Assembly (NCBI GenBank): GCA_910579465.1
Contig: CAJTUB010000009.1
Span: forward strand, 1-64,000
Source of the DNA: an uncultured Lachnospiraceae bacterium
Lineage (GTDB): Bacteria; Bacillota; Clostridia; Lachnospirales; Lachnospiraceae
Direction of reading: 5' to 3'
Length of the DNA: 64,000 nucleotides
Shown: positions 63,003 through 64,000 of the stretch, piece by piece
How the letters are laid out: each line of letters starts with the position of its first letter
Numbering within the stretch: position 1 is the first letter of the stretch
Notes under the pieces: generated by a model
The model's input: only the letters and a program-made list of their open reading frames with translations
Databases searched by the model: none
Told to the model about the DNA's origin: nothing
Program-made: the position numbers and the translations under genes

Positions 63003-63030
63003 GGCTGCCGCTTCGTGTGGCAGCCTTAGT
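63003..63030 (+). terminator. Terminator of the ATP synthase operon
   Basis: Stem GGCTGCC (63003-63009) / GGCAGCC (63019-63025), followed by a broken T-rich run (TTAGTCTTT). Confidence 0.55.
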
Positions 63031-63082
63031 CTTTGTCCGGGATAGTTTTATCCTTTGTCGGGAATAGTAGTAGGAGAGCTTA

Positions 63083-63170
63083 TGTTTCCGCATGTTGTCT
63101 GCTGCTTTATGTCCCTTGGACTGTCCGTTGTCTGTTTAAGGGACCTTATAGGAGGTAACATGCGGAAACA
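63083..63170. repeat. Long inverted repeat before fruK
   Basis: Perfect 14-bp outer arms (63083-63096 and 63157-63170; TGTTTCCGCATGTT and complement) enclose a second 7-bp stem (GTCCCTT 63111-63117; AAGGGAC 63138-63144). There is no T-run, so it is not a normal terminator. It may be a leader structure for the next gene or a palindromic intergenic element. Confidence 0.7.
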
Positions 63171-63218
63171 CAAGTAATACAGGTGGAGTAATAAGGAATA
63201 AAAATTCGGAGGTGGCTT

Positions 63219-64000
63219 ATGATTTATACAATGACGTTGAATCCTGCGCTGGATTATAATGTTACCGTGGAGGAGTTCCAGCCGGGGCGCGTAAATCGTT
63301 CGTCCAAGGAGACAATGATTGCGGGAGGGAAGGGGCTGATGGTTTCCCGGATGTTAAAAAATCTCGGCGTGGAATCGACAGCGTTAGGGCTTGCCGCAGG
63401 TTTTACCGGCGAGGAGTTAATCCGTATGGTACATGAAGCAGGTGTGCGGACGAATTTTGTTACGCTGCCGTCCGGAATGACGCGTATCAATATAAAGCTC
63501 TGGGGCGGTATCGAGGGAGAGATTAATGCCGCGGGTCCTGCGTATGATGAGAAAAGCCTTCAGGCACTTTTAGAGAAGCTGGGCGTGCTGACCTCGGAGG
63601 ATACGCTGGTGCTTGCCGGGACGGTGCCTGCCTCCATGCCGGAGAATCTGTATGCGTCGATTATGGAGCAGATGAAGGAGAAATCGCCGCGGATTGTGGT
63701 GGATGCGACCGGGGAGCTGCTGCGCAGCGTAATCCGGTTCCGTCCTTTTCTGGTAAAACCGAACCATCACGAGCTCGGTGAGCTTTATGGAGCAGAGCTG
63801 CGGACGAAGGAAGAGGTACTGCCGTATGCAAAGAAGCTGCGGGAGGAGGGAGCTGCCAATGTACTTGTTTCCATGGCAGGCGAAGGAGCTGTGCTTGCGG
63901 CAGCGGACGGAAGCGTCTGGTTTGGCGAGGCGCCGCAGGGAACCGTAGTCAATCCGGTCGGTGCAGGCGATTCCATGGTAGCAGGCTTCCTTGCCGTCTA
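63219..64000 (+). CDS. fruK: 1-phosphofructokinase, 3' end beyond the window
   Basis: The first 260 codons of a PfkB-family sugar kinase: MTLNPALDYNV, AGGKGLMVSRML, KPNHHELGELYG and the catalytic GAGDSMVAGF. These fit 1-phosphofructokinase or tagatose-6-phosphate kinase. FruK is favoured on the N-terminal pattern, but the neighbouring genes that would confirm it lie outside. CGGAGGTGGC precedes the ATG. Confidence 0.85.
   Translation, partial: MIYTMTLNPALDYNVTVEEFQPGRVNRSSKETMIAGGKGLMVSRMLKNLGVESTALGLAAGFTGEELIRMVHEAGVRTNFVTLPSGMTRINIKLWGGIEGEINAAGPAYDEKSLQALLEKLGVLTSEDTLVLAGTVPASMPENLYASIMEQMKEKSPRIVVDATGELLRSVIRFRPFLVKPNHHELGELYGAELRTKEEVLPYAKKLREEGAANVLVSMAGEGAVLAAADGSVWFGEAPQGTVVNPVGAGDSMVAGFLAV

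Overview
The window reads as chromosomal DNA of a Gram-positive, xylan-degrading gut or rumen anaerobe, most likely a Lachnospiraceae member. The grounds are clear AGGAGG-type ribosome-binding sites, two T-box leaders (Trp and Ala), a MecA adaptor, CwlD- and YaaH-like wall enzymes, AdhE, a clostridial-type F-ATPase operon and a large intracellular xylan catabolism set. Species cannot be named from the sequence alone.

Layout. 1-1221: AT-rich, probably foreign DNA (one membrane-protein gene and mobile-element-like debris) joined abruptly to a 5'-truncated lipoprotein copy. 1222-8737: a secreted subtilase with an unusual C-terminal domain, followed by an array of paralogous lipoproteins built from EF-hand-like and LRR-like modules; several copies are split or decayed. 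8743-12351: Trp T-box, tryptophan ABC transporter (trpXYZ) and a CinA-C amidase. 12454-15119: a DIP1984-family protein, a tRNA-like RNA candidate, and an ECF sigma/anti-sigma-like pair between 58-bp direct repeats. 15184-25456: GH51, GH67, mannonate dehydratase, GH43, AdhE and a kinase-like phosphotransferase. 25780-27900: a short alanyl-tRNA synthetase-like protein under an Ala T-box. 27977-47574: a xylan/xylooligosaccharide locus with a divergent two-domain binding lipoprotein, a very large membrane-anchored binding protein fused to CBM-like domains, two permease pairs, NHL/TPR, YIP1 and DUF5696 envelope proteins, a second binding lipoprotein, a divergent GH10-like lipoprotein, a cytoplasmic GH10 and a GH3. 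47890-55309: mecA, a protein kinase fused to a degenerate MinD-like domain, a GH18 protein, cwlD, tsaC/sua5, rpiB and a DUF402 protein. 55473-62992: a complete F1Fo ATP synthase operon with a Na+-type c-subunit signature. 63219-end: 1-phosphofructokinase, cut by the window edge.

How the genes fit together. Surface lipoproteins and the giant binding protein would capture arabinoglucuronoxylan fragments, and MalF/MalG-type permeases import them using an ATPase that is not in the window. Leaderless GH10, GH43, GH3, GH51 and GH67 then cut the oligomers in the cytoplasm. UxuA feeds the (glucuronate-derived) uronic-acid branch and AdhE disposes of reducing power.

The most unexpected signals are: (i) two copies of a roughly 190-200 nt element with a conserved core inside long arms that differ between copies yet stay self-complementary, both lying between convergent genes; (ii) the composite CBM-binding-protein/NHL/YIP1/DUF5696 uptake system; (iii) a GH10-like lipoprotein that keeps both catalytic glutamates but has lost most -1 subsite residues; (iv) a subtilase fused to an HxxxDxxxH domain; and (v) a tRNA-like RNA candidate next to a DIP1984 gene.
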